Source: Dirofilaria immitis (Eukaryota; Nematoda; Chromadorea; Rhabditida; Onchocercidae). From it: 64,000 nucleotides of DNA. The position numbers and the translations under genes are program-made. Location of the stretch: contig JAKNDB010000108.1 of NCBI GenBank assembly GCA_024305405.1, positions 310,001-374,000 on the forward strand, in the 5' to 3' direction. Of the stretch, positions 28,172-42,115 are shown in pieces (position 1 is the first letter of the stretch; each line of letters begins with the position of its first letter). Below the pieces are notes generated by a model. That model saw nothing but the letters and a program-made list of their open reading frames with translations. It had not been told where the DNA came from and searched no databases.

Positions 28172-31100
28172 CTACGAATCTCTCTTTTTCAGAAATTTAT
28201 TCAATTCCGGATATTTTTCAGGATCAAATTTCTCATCTTGTGCTACTCGCTGTCGTACCAATTCATCAAACTCATTCTGCAGCACATTTGTCGCTTCAGT
28301 CGAAGTAGGGATCTGAAATATGCAGAGAAAGTCAGTCGCACTGCTACATTCACCAAATAATGCAACTGCTCCATATAAATTTTTGAATCGTAAAATCCAT
28401 CTCATTACGCCTCTGAATGAAGTTTTATTTGATATTTTGCGCAAAAGATACAACTTGACTATTTTGAGAAAAATTTGATTGCTTTTTAGAAACACGAATT
28501 GTGGAACGCACATTTGAAGGTGCAAAACCAGAACAAGATACAGCTTCTTCCAAAGATCTTTTAACGGCAGAAGACACCATACCATCGCAAGAACCTTCAG
28601 TAGTCACTTTCATTCCCTTAAACAAAATTGTATGAGTATTTACAACTTTGCTAAATTCTGAGAGGATGAACATAAGGTTGAAAAAATGGTAGGTTCTAAG
28701 CAAAAAGATTGTCAAAGACCAGACGGAGGAGTCTGACTTAGTTGCATCCTACGTGCGTAGAACAAAGTGATGAAACGAAAAGGCTTCAGTATATAACAAA
28801 AAATCTGGATGATCTCAGTAAAAAAAAAAATTACTATTGTATGTAATATAACGGACCTTTCTCTTTGTCGAACAACCACCTAAATAAGCATCACTAAATG
28901 ATTTTACATTTCTAGGTACCGAACGATTCTTGTCATCTTGAATTACTGATATCCAATCCTGAAAATTTTTTTCAACCATCTTCTGACAGCAGAAGATACA
29001 TCCATCTTCTTTTTACAAGAATAATAACTAGTAACTGAAAGCTACACAACTTGCCAATTTTACAAACTTGCATTCAACAGAAATCCATTTATAAATCGAC
29101 TTCGCTTTTCAGATAATTACGGCTTTTCGACAAGATTTCGGAGCAAAGAGAGATAACAGAAAAAAAGACAGAAAAACAGAGAAGAGAAAAAACAGAAAAA
29201 GATAAACCTCAAAAAACAAAAAAAACATCAAAAACAGAAAAAGAAAAATCAAAAACAGACAAAAGATAAACCTTTGGTAAAATAGACATCCAAGTGCCAT
29301 CTGTCACAGAAGCCTGTATATCTTGCATTTCTACGTCATCTGACTTTTTATCTTTATCATCGCTTCCTTTGCCGGACTGAAATAATAGTATAATATAAAC
29401 TAAAATAACTATTTAGAAAGAAGATGCTTCCTGAAATTACCCCAAATCTTTGCTAAACTAACTTCATCGCATTTAGAAGTGGAATTCGCCAACATATATC
29501 CAGGTTCACTGCTAGCAGGCAAACTGCTTGATTCTGCAGCTTGATCATCTGAATTTTAGCATAAATTTCAATTTTTAAGCCTTATTTGCATTATACAAAC
29601 CTAATTTCTAAAAAAATTTAGTTAGATATTCCGTAACACAAATGAAGTGTCAGCAGTAAGATATGTCGAAACACGACAGGCATATTTTAAAAGTTTCAAG
29701 CCAACCAGAAAACTTGTTTCACTAATAAATTAACTCTAATTAAGATTAACGGAATGAAAAGTTACGTTAGCTAATATTAACGCACAACCATGTCTTTCGA
29801 GTAATGAGTTCAAATCATGATCCGGAAGCTTCCAGTATACATTGAGTGGATTGAAAAAAAAACAGCGGTAAGGACTTACGCTCATTTGCAAGAACAATAT
29901 CTTCCATCATATCATGAACTGTGAAAGGAGTTTCCCGACGCAATAAAAGCCTTATGTGTGACATACTCATCTGTGCCATTGAAACCGATAAATGCTGTTC
30001 AGTGATTCTTGCAGGTCTTTCCTGGAATATTTTGCAACTAAAAAATATAACACAAAATAAAATGATATCGAAGATTATTTAATAAATATTAGTAGTATTA
30101 AAACATTGATTGCTTAAAACTAGAGAAACAACCATGAAACGAAGCAGAAGGCTTTCGTAATCATATGGCTGGCCCTTCATCGATAAATTTGTCAGCAGAA
30201 CAGCTCGATAAACATATGCTGTGAACAAATCGACGATGGTTTTCGAGTATTCTTCCGGCGTCAGATCTAATTATAAATTATTATATTAAATGTAACAATG
30301 TTCCAGAATTTCAACGAAGAAAAAAGCAGCTCATTGAACAGTAAAAATAATAAGTTATGACTGATACTTACCATCATCAGTACGCATCAAGTGGCGCAAG
30401 AATTCTTCCACAATTCGCTTTTCTAAGCGCAATACACTAGCAACTAGGTCTACTCGGCCTACACCATCAACATCCGCGTAACGATGAACATCGCTGTATG
30501 CAAGAAAACGATCCATTTCTCTTCCGCTAGCGCTACACGTTCAGCGGCATTTTTAAGATCTACAAAATTCTATTTTTCAAAAAAAAATAAACTCATACTT
30601 TGCTGCTGCCCTGAAGTCTCAAGAGAAGTCTAAGATAACCTCCAAATAAAAGAAAAATGGCTAGGTTACATATGGCTAAAACGAATCACACGATATAACT
30701 GATTTAACTAAGTTAGTAATGACAGATTCATCACAGAGGAGTGTGAAACAGCTGCACTCGCTCAGCGATTGCATCTCACCAACATGTATCATTTTCAATA
30801 GCAGTGAAATAACTGATAACAAATAAATACCTTCATCAGATGGTCGGCAGTTATCATTGAATACATTTTCAATCAAAAAGCGGCGCATTTGCTGTCGATT
30901 CTTGCTTAAGGAAGAGAAATTCCCATTCAGTATCTGCACAACTTCAGGAATTTGCAAAATTTCGTACGCCAGTACCATAACCAAATTTACAAACCCTATA
31001 AAAATAATATAAAAAATCTAATCCTGAAGTTTTAAATCCGATCAACATAAAAACTTGAAGTTCAATTTCTGGACATATATTAGGCAGATGATATGATATG

Positions 31101-34100
31101 CTAACAAATGTAACCGAACCTGTATCAAGGTGTGTAACTGGTTGTCCTATCTCACGCATCACTTGTGCAAGCGTTGTTGAACGCCCTGATTGCATCAAGT
31201 CCGACAAAGTTCTTATCATTTCAATGATGTTTAAATCAGTTTCACTCGTATTTTCTGGAATGAAACATCGAACTATACTAAAAATGTTACTAAGGTTCGT
31301 CCAAATCTTAGTACTAAAAAACTGGTCTCTTCTTAGGAGTCCAACTCGATCATTCCTTAGTGCCGAAACACGATAAGAACTTCAGCAAATAAAAATCCCC
31401 TAATACATCGGTTTCTTAAAATGGCCAGCATCACGAATTTGTTTTCGAGGACTTATTATTTTGGACTATGCTAAACTTTCGCATGCGCGATCAACAGGTG
31501 GAAAAGAGAGCGCATTTCAATAAATATGCGAATAATGCTGATGATTCTCACAGTGATATTGTTCTAAAATTATAATTCACAAAGTTAGTAAAGCAGATAA
31601 AGAGTATTGAACTTTCATTAAATACTGAAAAAGATCACCTTCAACAGTACTGGATGCCTGAGTTTCCGATGAAACACTTTCTTGGGTAGTGTCATTACGG
31701 TTGGTTTGTGGATCCTCTCCCAGGCTCTCATCTCTCATCTGTACTTCCTGAGACGGATCAAAAGTTTCCTGTAAAATATATCATATATACTATGTCATGT
31801 CATTAGGATATGATTTTCTTGAAGATGAGCAGAGCAATCTGAGATATTCAATATACAACATTTTTAAATTCTTTAAATACGGTTTGGTCAAAATACTGGA
31901 AATTTTCTTTTTAGTCAATAACAAATAAAACTGCAATAGAAAAATTCTAACAAGAGAAAACTTGAGGTATATGTTCAATTTATTTTATACTTATTCAAAT
32001 AGAACTGCTGAAGCACAAAAATTCTATTTTATACCGATAAAGTACAAAATGCTTACAATGTCCACAGCATCTAATTCAATTGAGCCTATTGGTGGTCCCG
32101 GAATTTCGAATCCATGTAATGGTGTACTAATTACCGGCACCATACCATAATCTATAAAATTCAAAAATTTGAGTGAAATTTATTATTAGGTAGATAGGTT
32201 AGCGTCACTTTCTACCAGAGGTCATCTGCAAAAATAAGTGCAAACATTCAAACTTAAAAACTTTTGCACTGAAAAACATTTCGGATAGCATACTGGAAAT
32301 ATCATATTCGCCTTGTGAAGCATTCAAACGGTGGGCGATATCGGCATCCGCATCAGCTAGATTTGCAATTGCTCGTCTCAACATCGCCATCAGAACGTTT
32401 TTGAAGTGTTCCGGACGTTCGAAGAGTGCTTCACCTCGCTGATTCAAGGCAACATGAGCATCCGAATCGTGTAAACCTCTAACTCGATCCTGTAACAAAA
32501 GCTGCTGTACAAATTCCACTGAATTTTAAATGAAACTGGGAAATCTAGAATACAGTGAAAGTTAGTTTCATTTTCAACCATTTCGAAAAATTGTAATTTT
32601 AAAAATAAAACAAAACTAAACTTCCTTTAAACATATGTAAAAATTTCTATTTGAAATATTTTATAAAAGTTGCATAGTGAAGGCCATCATGACTAGTATT
32701 CTACTCTATCGCTATAGGCACAAAAAAACTTCCTAATTCGTCGCATCCTGCAGTTTAACTAAAATATAAAGAAAGGCTTGATATCTCAATCTATATCACT
32801 TCCCACCAAGCATAACCCAGAGGCTCAATTATTCCAAAATCTTAAATATTCCAAACCCACAACTGATTGCATAATGCATTGTAAAAACCAACCCAACGAT
32901 TTATTAAAGCTTCTACATCAGCGACTTCAGATGATTGCGGATCGAGACTTTCTTTGTATCTTAATGTTGCCTAAAATGAGAAAAATAATTTATTCATTTC
33001 CGTAAGATTGAAATTTTTCATTTCAAAGACGAGAAAATCCAAGATATCTTTTTTTCTAAAACTAAACCATCTTGGGGATAAAGACAATAGCACTATGTCA
33101 GCAAAACTTAAACATTTCAAGTCATCGTTCAAAAAAAGGCTAAAGATTAGCAAAATTGATTTATTGATGGCATGCGAATTTATGCATCATAAGATGAAAT
33201 GAAAGAAACGATCAGTCTTGATAACTTATCTAATATTAACTTAATTAATTTTACGAATATTACCTGGTATAGATCACCTATAAGCGTTTCATAAGCTGCT
33301 GAATTGTGAATATTTGATCGAGGATTACATAAATTGCTTTGACAGTTTAAATGTGGATCATTCGTATAAATTGTTGAATCATTTGGATAATGAGGTCCGA
33401 TAAACATATCATTTGGATGCTAAAAAGAAAAAACACTCATCATTAACTTCAGTTTCTTATCAATTTCTCTCCAGCATAATTAAATTTCTTATGAAAAGAT
33501 AAGTAATTTAAATCATAAATTCATTCCGGTTCAAATATTAGGGAAGGACGAGCTTTTTTTCGATTAATCGTCATCAGCGAAATTCGGTAAGATCATAATC
33601 ATTCCATACGCCAACTGCAGCACAGAAGCGATCACTGCATGAGTAATCTAACAGTCCCGTTGTATATCATATAAAATTTAGCTTAAATTAGAGAATTTTG
33701 CAATGCATGAAGAAAAAAATTATAATTTGCAAAACAAAATATACCTCTGGACCTCCTTCTCTATCTCCTCGGTTAGTATAAGTTCGTCTTGCCCACATAA
33801 TATTACTTCTTAAAATATTAAATCTTATTTTGCATAAGTATGCGAATCCAGACATTTGAAAACTAGATTAAAGTATCGGAGATGCAAACTTCGAATAAAA
33901 TCTACCGTTTCCATAAAATTTAAGCGAAAAATTAAGAATTCGTTAAATCACTTAACTGTATACAATACATACACAAAGAGAAATCGAAATTTTTGAAAAT
34001 TTTTCAAAAAAGTTTTGACTTCCTAAACTTTTAAAATTCACCTTCTGCTCATAGACGGTATAATCCGTGGCATTCCATTAACCTGCACATGCACACCATT

Positions 34101-37100
34101 TTCACCCACCGCAGCAGTCGCAGCTTGCATTGCAGCATCAAGGGCACGGCGGGCTGCCTGAATGCAATGCAGTGAAAAATAAGAATGTTTATTAAAATGA
34201 TAAGTCTTACCAACTTTACTTTGTCAATAAATGATGCTCTATACCAAACGAAAAATATCACAGTAACCTCAGCATTTGCCGGACCATTTGTACGCACGAT
34301 CACTTGGCCAACAATTCCTGGACCATGGAATGTAGGAGCTGAAGGAGCTAAGAATGCACGTGCCGAAGACTGCATTTGATTCGATTGTCCAGGTTGTTGA
34401 CGATTGTGTAAATTAATCAATGGATGTCGTCGACGACCAAGATTTACACCAGCTTGTGTACTAGGTGCTGCTGTAACAATACATTTCAATATTTCAAACA
34501 AATTCTAATTTACGATGAACAAACAACTATCATTTTTACAAAGGTGATTTCTCAGCAAACTGGACTGATAGCAATTACGATTACAAAAAAAGCATTGCAG
34601 TAATAGTAAATGAGTGTAAAAGCCCATTGAGTGTAAAATCATGCTAACATATCTCAAAATATATTAACAGAAAATACCATTAACTGGTACTAATTGTTAC
34701 ACTAATTTAAATTGTCCTAGAAATGATGAAAGAGAAAATAAAGAAAAAAAAAGGAAAAGAATTTCTCCTTCTCAAAATCTAAAATGATTTACAAAAATGA
34801 ATGGAAAAAAAACATGACAAATACTACTGATTGCATCAATCAGTTTCATATTCGACTAATAATAATATACGCTGTTTACCGGTTTGACCAGTTTGCATAG
34901 CCGTCATGTTCCCAAAAGCACTCGGCAATATACTCCGGATAAAATTCTGGATACCACCACGAACAGCAGTATTCATTACTCCGCCTATATTTGAGGAAAA
35001 CAAAAATAAGTAATATTACAAAGAACATGACATTTTATTTCATAACCAAATTCTCAGAAAGATTAAAAACTTATGATAAACGGTGATCAAATCTATCTTT
35101 TCTTTTTAAGTGAGTAAACAAACTTTGAAATATGCTGAGCTGAAAAAAAAACAAATTTCTATGCGAAGAAATTATTTTCTTCACACAGAAATTTGCAGAA
35201 AAATTCGTATGCAATCAGCAAGAAGTTAGGAATATATAAACGGGTGAGAAAAAGCGAAGGAAATAGATTCTTTCCTAAAACTTATAAGCTTACCAAACTG
35301 TGCTTGATTGTCCGCAGAATCAGAGGTAGCAGATTGACCAATAGGATTTTCTCCTTCTGCTTGACTGGCATTTAAATCGAATGTTCCAGATGTTTCCACA
35401 TGCATTTCAGAGGGAGCACTAGGTGTCACATGTAGTCGGGCGCTTTGCACATGAAGTGGACCTGAAGTAACAATTCTCTACTTCCCTATTTAGTACGCTT
35501 TCAGCAAATAACGAAGAATATATCAACTTACCTGAAGAAGATACAAATGGCATACGATTTCCCGTGGCACTAATATCTGGTACTGTAATAACTGTTGGTG
35601 CTCGAACTGTTGGATTTAAAACAGGATATGTTCGTAATCCACCTCTCATGGATTGGGATAAACGGAAAGCTCGTGAGTGACCTGTATTTTAAATTTTACA
35701 GTGCAAATTTTAAGTAACCTATGTCAATTTATATCAGGCAAAAGCAAATCCAGTGCTTGAGCTTCTCCTTCTAACTGAATTATATAGAATATCAATTCAT
35801 CGTAGTATTCCCTCGTATTTGCATTGCAAAAAAACTTTTAGAAATTCCAAATGCAAATAAATGATTAATATCATTAATGTGATAAATATAAATGATACCA
35901 TCAGCAGGTTGTTGACTTCCTTCGGAGGCTGGTCTATCTCGAGAATCCTGTTCACTCTGTGCCACAAATACTAAAGTAAGAGCAACCTGAAAATCAATAT
36001 TTTCCCTCATAAAATAATAGATAGCTTGAAAAAAAAAGCAACATTAATATTTAGGAATGCCACAACATGCTAGGTGCTCAATTTACCAATTAATATTTTG
36101 ACATTGGTTTTTTTTCTCTAACTTCTAATATCTAGGTCCATTTAATGCATTCGTGATTATGATATACTTTACCTCAGTAGTTGGCTCATCATGATGTTCC
36201 GCAGAACTTGGTTCTAAAGGCGAATCAGGATCCGAGAAATTGACGAAAATATCGGAGACTGAATGATAGGCATGCGAAAGACGATGCAGGACACGCCGAA
36301 AATTTTCTTCAAAACACAATGCGATGCATCTGGCACGCTAAAAATATATATTAGAAATAAGGCATTGCTTATGAGTTTTGAAAAAAAGTATTAAAAAATA
36401 TCAAAAACTTCCAGAAAAGTGCACTAAAGATTTTTATTTTTTTAGAAATGTTCTTATGCTGATATATGTTGAGAGAATAAAAGAATTGGAGCGCACAGCA
36501 ATCAAAAATTATACATAAAACTTACATTATTTGGCATACTGCTCCGTTTATGAATCATATCCTGATAACGCTTTAGATGATAGTTTGCCAAATTCTGTAC
36601 GCTCAATATTTTTCGGAGTAATTCTGTATAATTTTCTGCTGTGGCGTTTCTACAAATTTTGTAATCAAAATTACGTAAAGATATTCAATAAACAATCAAA
36701 CTTAAGCAAAAACAAAGTAACTAATAGCAAACATAGTAGTAGCACAACACCCACATGTTGCAAACATTCCTAAAATTTAAATATCAATATTAAAAACAAG
36801 ACAGGTATTCCGTAATTTGAATCAAGAAAATGATCTGCGCATCTCTACTCGATATGTCGTTGGGCTAAAACCACTATTTTATAAGATTACAGAGTTCTAG
36901 GGCATTTGGAGTCTGAAGTTATAAACCAAAGTAAACCTTAAAACCACATTTTGATTCTGTGAATTATTTTGTTGCGCTGAACTTGTTGTTTGAAATTCTA
37001 AAAAATTTGTAGTTAAAATAACAATAGAAACTAGGGAAAAACAAGTAAATAAGAAAATGAAATATGTACACTGGCACAATCGGTTATTTTCGTCAATAAC

Positions 37101-38978
37101 CATGATAACGGAAATACCTAAACACCCCATGCAGCTAACGACTACTGGGAATAAAATGTACACCAGAACTCATGCAGGAGATCTTTATAACAGTTCAAAA
37201 AACAAATCATACTCATTCCATAGAACCGGCAGTTGAATTATCAATTCTTTTTTTAGAAATTTTTAATACTTCTAACATATTTCTTTGTAGTAATAAAAAT
37301 TACCGCCTTCATTTTTCGGCCCTGTATTTTCAGCTTCATGTGACAAATCTATAATATATTTCAGCATGAAATAAAAAATTATTTATAACCCCAAGCTTAT
37401 ACAAAGTTAATAACTTCTCAGTGGATTTAACTGAGTAGTACATTATAAAGCAATTGATTTTAAAAGAGCCAAATCAGACAATTCTATACCTACGAATTCA
37501 AAAATATCACGGCAATAATTCATTATGAAGCTGACCACTCATCATTCATCAGTTCATTCATGAGGTACCTAGTGTATTCACATTCATTTTTCTTTGAGTT
37601 GAGTTTCAATCTGATTTGTCAAGTAATAAATACCTGCACGGTGAATATGCAGCACTTCCTCCAATTCCAAAACTGTTTCACCAAATTTAGTACGTTCGAA
37701 ATCGCTTCTCAAGGGAGGCATAACTCGTTCATAACCTTCAACCGTCATCGAAGAAAATGGCTCTTTCTGGAATGTCTTTTTTATTGAAGATTTTATTAAC
37801 AGTTCAATTCTACTTCTCCATATTTCAGAGAAAAAGTACAGATTTAAGAATTTTGAGAAAAATGCTGGGATCAATCGAATTATTCAGTTATTTTGAAATG
37901 TATGTCTGCTAGTTATAAAAACTACTCTCAGAATGGGCAATATGTAAGCTAGCTGAACAAAAATCCTATAAAGTTGTACATATCCTTAAATCTATCGATT
38001 GAATAGACTCCTGTATAATAATTCTTCGCAATAAAAATCTTTACCTCAAGAAGTTGCAATGTACGTTCGCTTCGGTTTAATCCATCAGACACGAAATTAA
38101 TTCGACTGAGTGCTCCAGAATTGATATAACGTACAGCAGCACCCCGAATATGTACTCGTAGTGTCAAATCACCATTTCGCGGCGTGTTTTCCTGACTTTC
38201 TACATCAACCGAAGTGCGATCAAATACAGTACCTAACACGTTGGAAAGTGCCTCCTTACGAATTCCTAAAAACAAACAATGCCATATCACATCAATAAGT
38301 AGATGTAGCTATAATGAAATTAAAATCAATACATCCATAGTGACTGTAAAACAGGGCAAAAATTATAAGTATTACACAAGAATTTACCGTTGTATTAGCC
38401 ACATCCTGAAATATGGAATTGCGTATGATAACCATTTCGCCATTTATTACATTGACTCGTGTGCTTTCAATATGTTCGTCACTACCACTATGTCCGAAAT
38501 CAGAGTGCTGCGAATTCAGTCCAGGTGGAGGACCGCTATAAAATATAAAAACTTTGCCTTTAAAATATACATATGCATCTAGATGTAATTCCTTGAATCC
38601 GCAATGTCCTTCCCTTATGCTTAAGTAAAGCTGGTGTCCAAATGAACAGAAAAAACTTACGCGTTAGCTGGGCGCTCCACCATATGAAGAGTTAAACCAT
38701 CTGCTATACCATAATCCTTGAGAAGCCGATCATTATTCAAAAGCGGATGTCCTTGAAAAATCAATCGTTGTCTCGATTCCAAAATACCCATCTTCTCCTC
38801 TATTAGTTTCCGTAAAATCCCAAGACTTGCCTTAAATTTAGTGAAGATGTTAACGACTAAAATAAAACTTAAAAATGAAAATTCAGACCATATATTGTTA
38901 AAGTAAGCAGTAACTTACATCGTCTGCAATGTCCAATTCTTCATCTTTTCGGTCCAACGTCTTCACTCTGATTTTCAT
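28172..38978 (-). CDS. BAG6: BAG6 (BAT3/Scythe) homologue, ubiquitin-like chaperone
   Basis: Chaperone that in animals holds tail-anchored and mislocalised hydrophobic proteins with TRC35/GET4 and UBL4A (family knowledge). About 31 exons. Exons 1-2 (38919-38978, 38661-38830) encode a ubiquitin-like domain: MKIRVKTLDRKDEELD, then RQRLIFQGHPLLNNDRLL and HMVERP. A BAG6-type helical block follows at about 36174-36654 (YHSVSDIFVNF), then long Pro/Ser/Gln-rich linkers, e.g. 34270-34468. A helical region lies at 30134-32513. The C-terminus is diagnostic: WISVIQDDKN...SFSDAYLGG ending in a basic TKRK (28857-28958) and a last exon with FDELVRQRVAQDEKFDPEKY (28172-28312), matching the BAG-similar end of human BAG6. 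One frame break near 30516-30518 fits a missing base. Roughly 1,300 residues. Several middle exon borders are approximate. Confidence 0.86.
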
Positions 38979-38980
38979 AA

Positions 38981-38982
38981 CT
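38981..38982 (-). other. Candidate trans-splice acceptor of BAG6
   Basis: AGATTTCAG ends two bases before the ATG of the ubiquitin-like domain on the minus strand. This fixes the start at 38978 and suggests spliced-leader addition. Confidence 0.55.
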
Positions 38983-40028
38983 GAAATCTGATTAAAAGAA
39001 AATGAAGAATACATGTATTGGACGCACATATCTTCACTTTCATTCATACAATCTACATTATCACAATGAATAAACGATGTGATACCAAATACAACTACTT
39101 CCGAGCAAAGTCGTTTAGCCCTAATACAAGTATCTGTTAGAAGTAACTCCTGCATTTCCTTCTCACACTAAATAACTGCATTTCAAAATTATGCTTCAAC
39201 ATAAATTGATACAAGAAATTAAATTTAATTTAAATTCCAAAAATTCGGGAAAACTTTCGTGCAAATATTAGTTATTATCAAACATAAATGCGAAACAAAT
39301 AAACGCTAAATGTCATTCAACCAACTTAAGTAAGGTATGCTAAACAGAAGTCTGGATGACGTATAATACAGATTAATCAATCCAGATAAACGACCAGTAA
39401 CCTCGAAAATTCCACACAACAAATGTTCATTTCAAACATCACAACGCACAAACAAACTAAACCGACCTATCAAAAGGTGAACTGGAAATATTTTGAGGAA
39501 CTTTTCAGAAACAACCAACTTATAAGATATTTCTTTCAAATTCCAACTAACGATTACGATAAAAATTTGCATAATTTAAAACTATCATTTTTCTCACATT
39601 CATTTTTTTATTTTCATATCTTGTGATCTAGATATTTTCTGATATTAGGAATGTAATATCACAAATTTGACTGTTTACTGAAGGAATTATAAATCCTTTC
39701 AAAATTCAAGTATAAAAGAAAATTGTTGCAATTTCTAACATCAGTATTAATTAAAAGTTACATTATTAAATACGTCAGAACTAGATGAGTAACCCTCGGA
39801 ATAAAGTTTCACGTAATGACGCAGCTGATAAACAAAATAACCACGGACCACTCAAATCCATACCATAATTCAGTCGAAACTTATGTACAAGCCTAAGTTT
39901 TACAGAAATAACATCTAACCCCCGCCGAATACACTCACCACGTATCCCTAGGCTCCGTAATACATTATTATTCGCTATTTCGCGGCTGGACGATATATTG
40001 CCTCATAGTTTCGTCTGAGGTCAAATTA

Positions 40029-40088
40029 CGGAGTGGGTGGTGATAGGTAAGGGAAATGGGAGAGTGGAGAGGCGGTGGTGTAGAGGGG
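40029..40088 (+). other. G-rich tract in an AT-rich background
   Basis: A purine/G-rich stretch with four runs of three or more G on the plus strand (near 40034, 40051, 40058 and 40084) plus many GG pairs. It lies 1.1 kb upstream of BAG6 and is compatible with a quadruplex or promoter element; function is not shown. Confidence 0.4.
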
Positions 40089-41820
40089 CTTATCATATTA
40101 ATGACAGAATTATCAGTTACTCCAACAATACTATATACATCGGTTTCTCATTGTCAGATGTTACTTATTTTATAATTTTTTTTTCATTTCTATCAGGAAA
40201 GTTTGCTCATCGATTAATATTATGAGAAGTTACAGAAAATTAATAATAAAGAAAAAGAGGATAGTTCGATAGTTTTAAGATTAACCTTTATAAGTGCGTC
40301 TTAAAATTCCAGTTTTCTATAAATATGAAGATTGCACATATGCAGGAATATATATTTAAAAAAAATAAGCAATACAAATGATTGTATTTAGCCTAATATC
40401 AGTATAACGAATGATTTATCCTGAAATTCTTTATCTCTTTGTCAGCCTAATGTGTGATTAGTTGAAGGATGAAAGAAAGAGAATGAATATCACCATATCC
40501 GGAAATAAGTTGGTCATTTTTGGATATGGTTATTGAGCGATTCGGATATAGATGTATTGTGTTTCATTATGCTCATTAACGGAATTAATTCAAAAGATGG
40601 AGCAGTGAATGTTCGAATCATAGTTACCTTTCATCAGGTTGCAATGCTAAAAAGTGAATGAAAAGAGAAATGCTTGCTTATCATGTATTCAACCTATAAT
40701 CATTCTCGATCTAATCAATCTGAAACATTAAATTGCTGCTGAAGATATGTTGTTTGGCTTTAATGAATTCAAAATATATTTTGAAACGTTCGAAAAAAAA
40801 AGTGATCGAATATTACGTGCAATTCATCGAATTAGAGATTCTCGAAATTTTATTTGAAAGATGACGTGCTACATAGATTATATATAAAATAATCAATACA
40901 TAGATGGCACTTGTAAGATTTTAGAAATGATTCAGTTCATCGTTTGTTGAATCATTTCATCCTCTTACCAATTATATTTTTGCTACTCTGAATCATATTT
41001 CTTACTTACATACATTGAATAGACGGTAATACATTATTGATTTGATCGAGGCCTGCAAAATAATGTAACGTCTCAACAAAAACGACTTGACATACACATT
41101 GTAATGGCATAGTGTCGAGATGTCGCTATATATCATATCCAATTCCAAGTTGTATGATAGATAAACTAATAAGTGATCAGAAGATGACTAATTCTTTAAC
41201 ATTAATGAACAAAACAAAAACTGAACTTTGTTGCAATGAGTAGCATAACACAAATGGTTAATACATAATGATAATTAACACTACTCTTAATCTGACAACG
41301 ATAATTGATGCCGATCTGGATACATATGCATATGTGATTGAGAAAGATTTTATTACTTTAGTAATTACTATGAAAGAAAAGAAGTTATTAGGTTTTTGAT
41401 CATAATGATTCTATAAAAATTCTTGAAAAAATATATCAAATAATTATTATTGTTAAGCCGAAGAATTTAAAATTGTAATTGTCAAACCCGAAATGAGAAT
41501 GAAATGGATTGATAAAATAATTGGTTACAACAAGTAAGTATGAAATAAGAAAATAGCATTGAATAAAGTTGATTATACCAATTTACCTTATTAAAAAAAA
41601 AAACGATTATCTCAGATTGGTTATTTTACTATTGTATGAGGAATATATTGTATAATTGGTATAATTTAATACTTAATAAATACGGTTTCTTTAATGAATT
41701 GAAATTCTTCAAATTTCAATTCCAAATACTTGATTAAAATTGGGAAAGATTATATCTATTCTTGTTTCCATTTCATATGCTATGTGAAGTTTCAGTTTAC
41801 ATTATATTATTACAACAGAA

Positions 41821-41860
41821 AAAAAAAGGTATCCGAAGATTTATAGGGTACCTTTTTTTT
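41821..41860. repeat. Inverted repeat, 11-bp perfect arms
   Basis: AAAAAAAGGTA (41821-41831) and its reverse complement TACCTTTTTTT (from 41849) flank a 17-base loop. It could form a hairpin in RNA or DNA, between BAG6 and the 3' end of the PAN/ZP gene. Confidence 0.75.
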
Positions 41861-41997
41861 TCATTATCATTATCAGCCAATAACAACAAGTCAAACTTTT
41901 ATAAGCATTTTAGATTATTTTCACAATAGTTTTAAAAAATATCTTACACAAATACATTGTACTACAGAACATCAATATAATAGTTATTGAAAGACGG

Positions 41998-42003
41998 TTT
42001 ATT
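41998..42003 (-). terminator. Candidate polyadenylation signal of the PAN/ZP gene
   Basis: AATAAA on the minus strand, about 113 nt after the stop codon. Confidence 0.45.
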
Positions 42004-42115
42004 TAGTAAATCTTTGAATTTAATTTTATAAAGCTTTTTGCTTTCTTTTAATTTAGTTCATCTTCAGTTGTAACAAATATCGATTATAATAAAATTTCAA
42101 TTTTCTGTTAGCCTT

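Larger units (their letters stand above)
38983..42115. other. Intergenic region upstream of BAG6
   Basis: About 3.1 kb between the BAG6 start and the 3' end of the PAN/ZP gene. It should hold the BAG6 promoter. It contains a G-rich tract, a perfect inverted repeat and the PAN/ZP polyadenylation signal; no coding exon was recognised. Confidence 0.55.

Noticed and set aside
33570..33655. Possible cassette exon in a BAG6 intron (minus strand), open with DYSCSDRFCAAVGVW
   Set aside because: No donor gives a length or phase that fits the flanking phase-0 exons; probably chance.
34185..34379. Plus-strand frames across BAG6 exons
   Set aside because: Antisense shadows of minus-strand coding exons.
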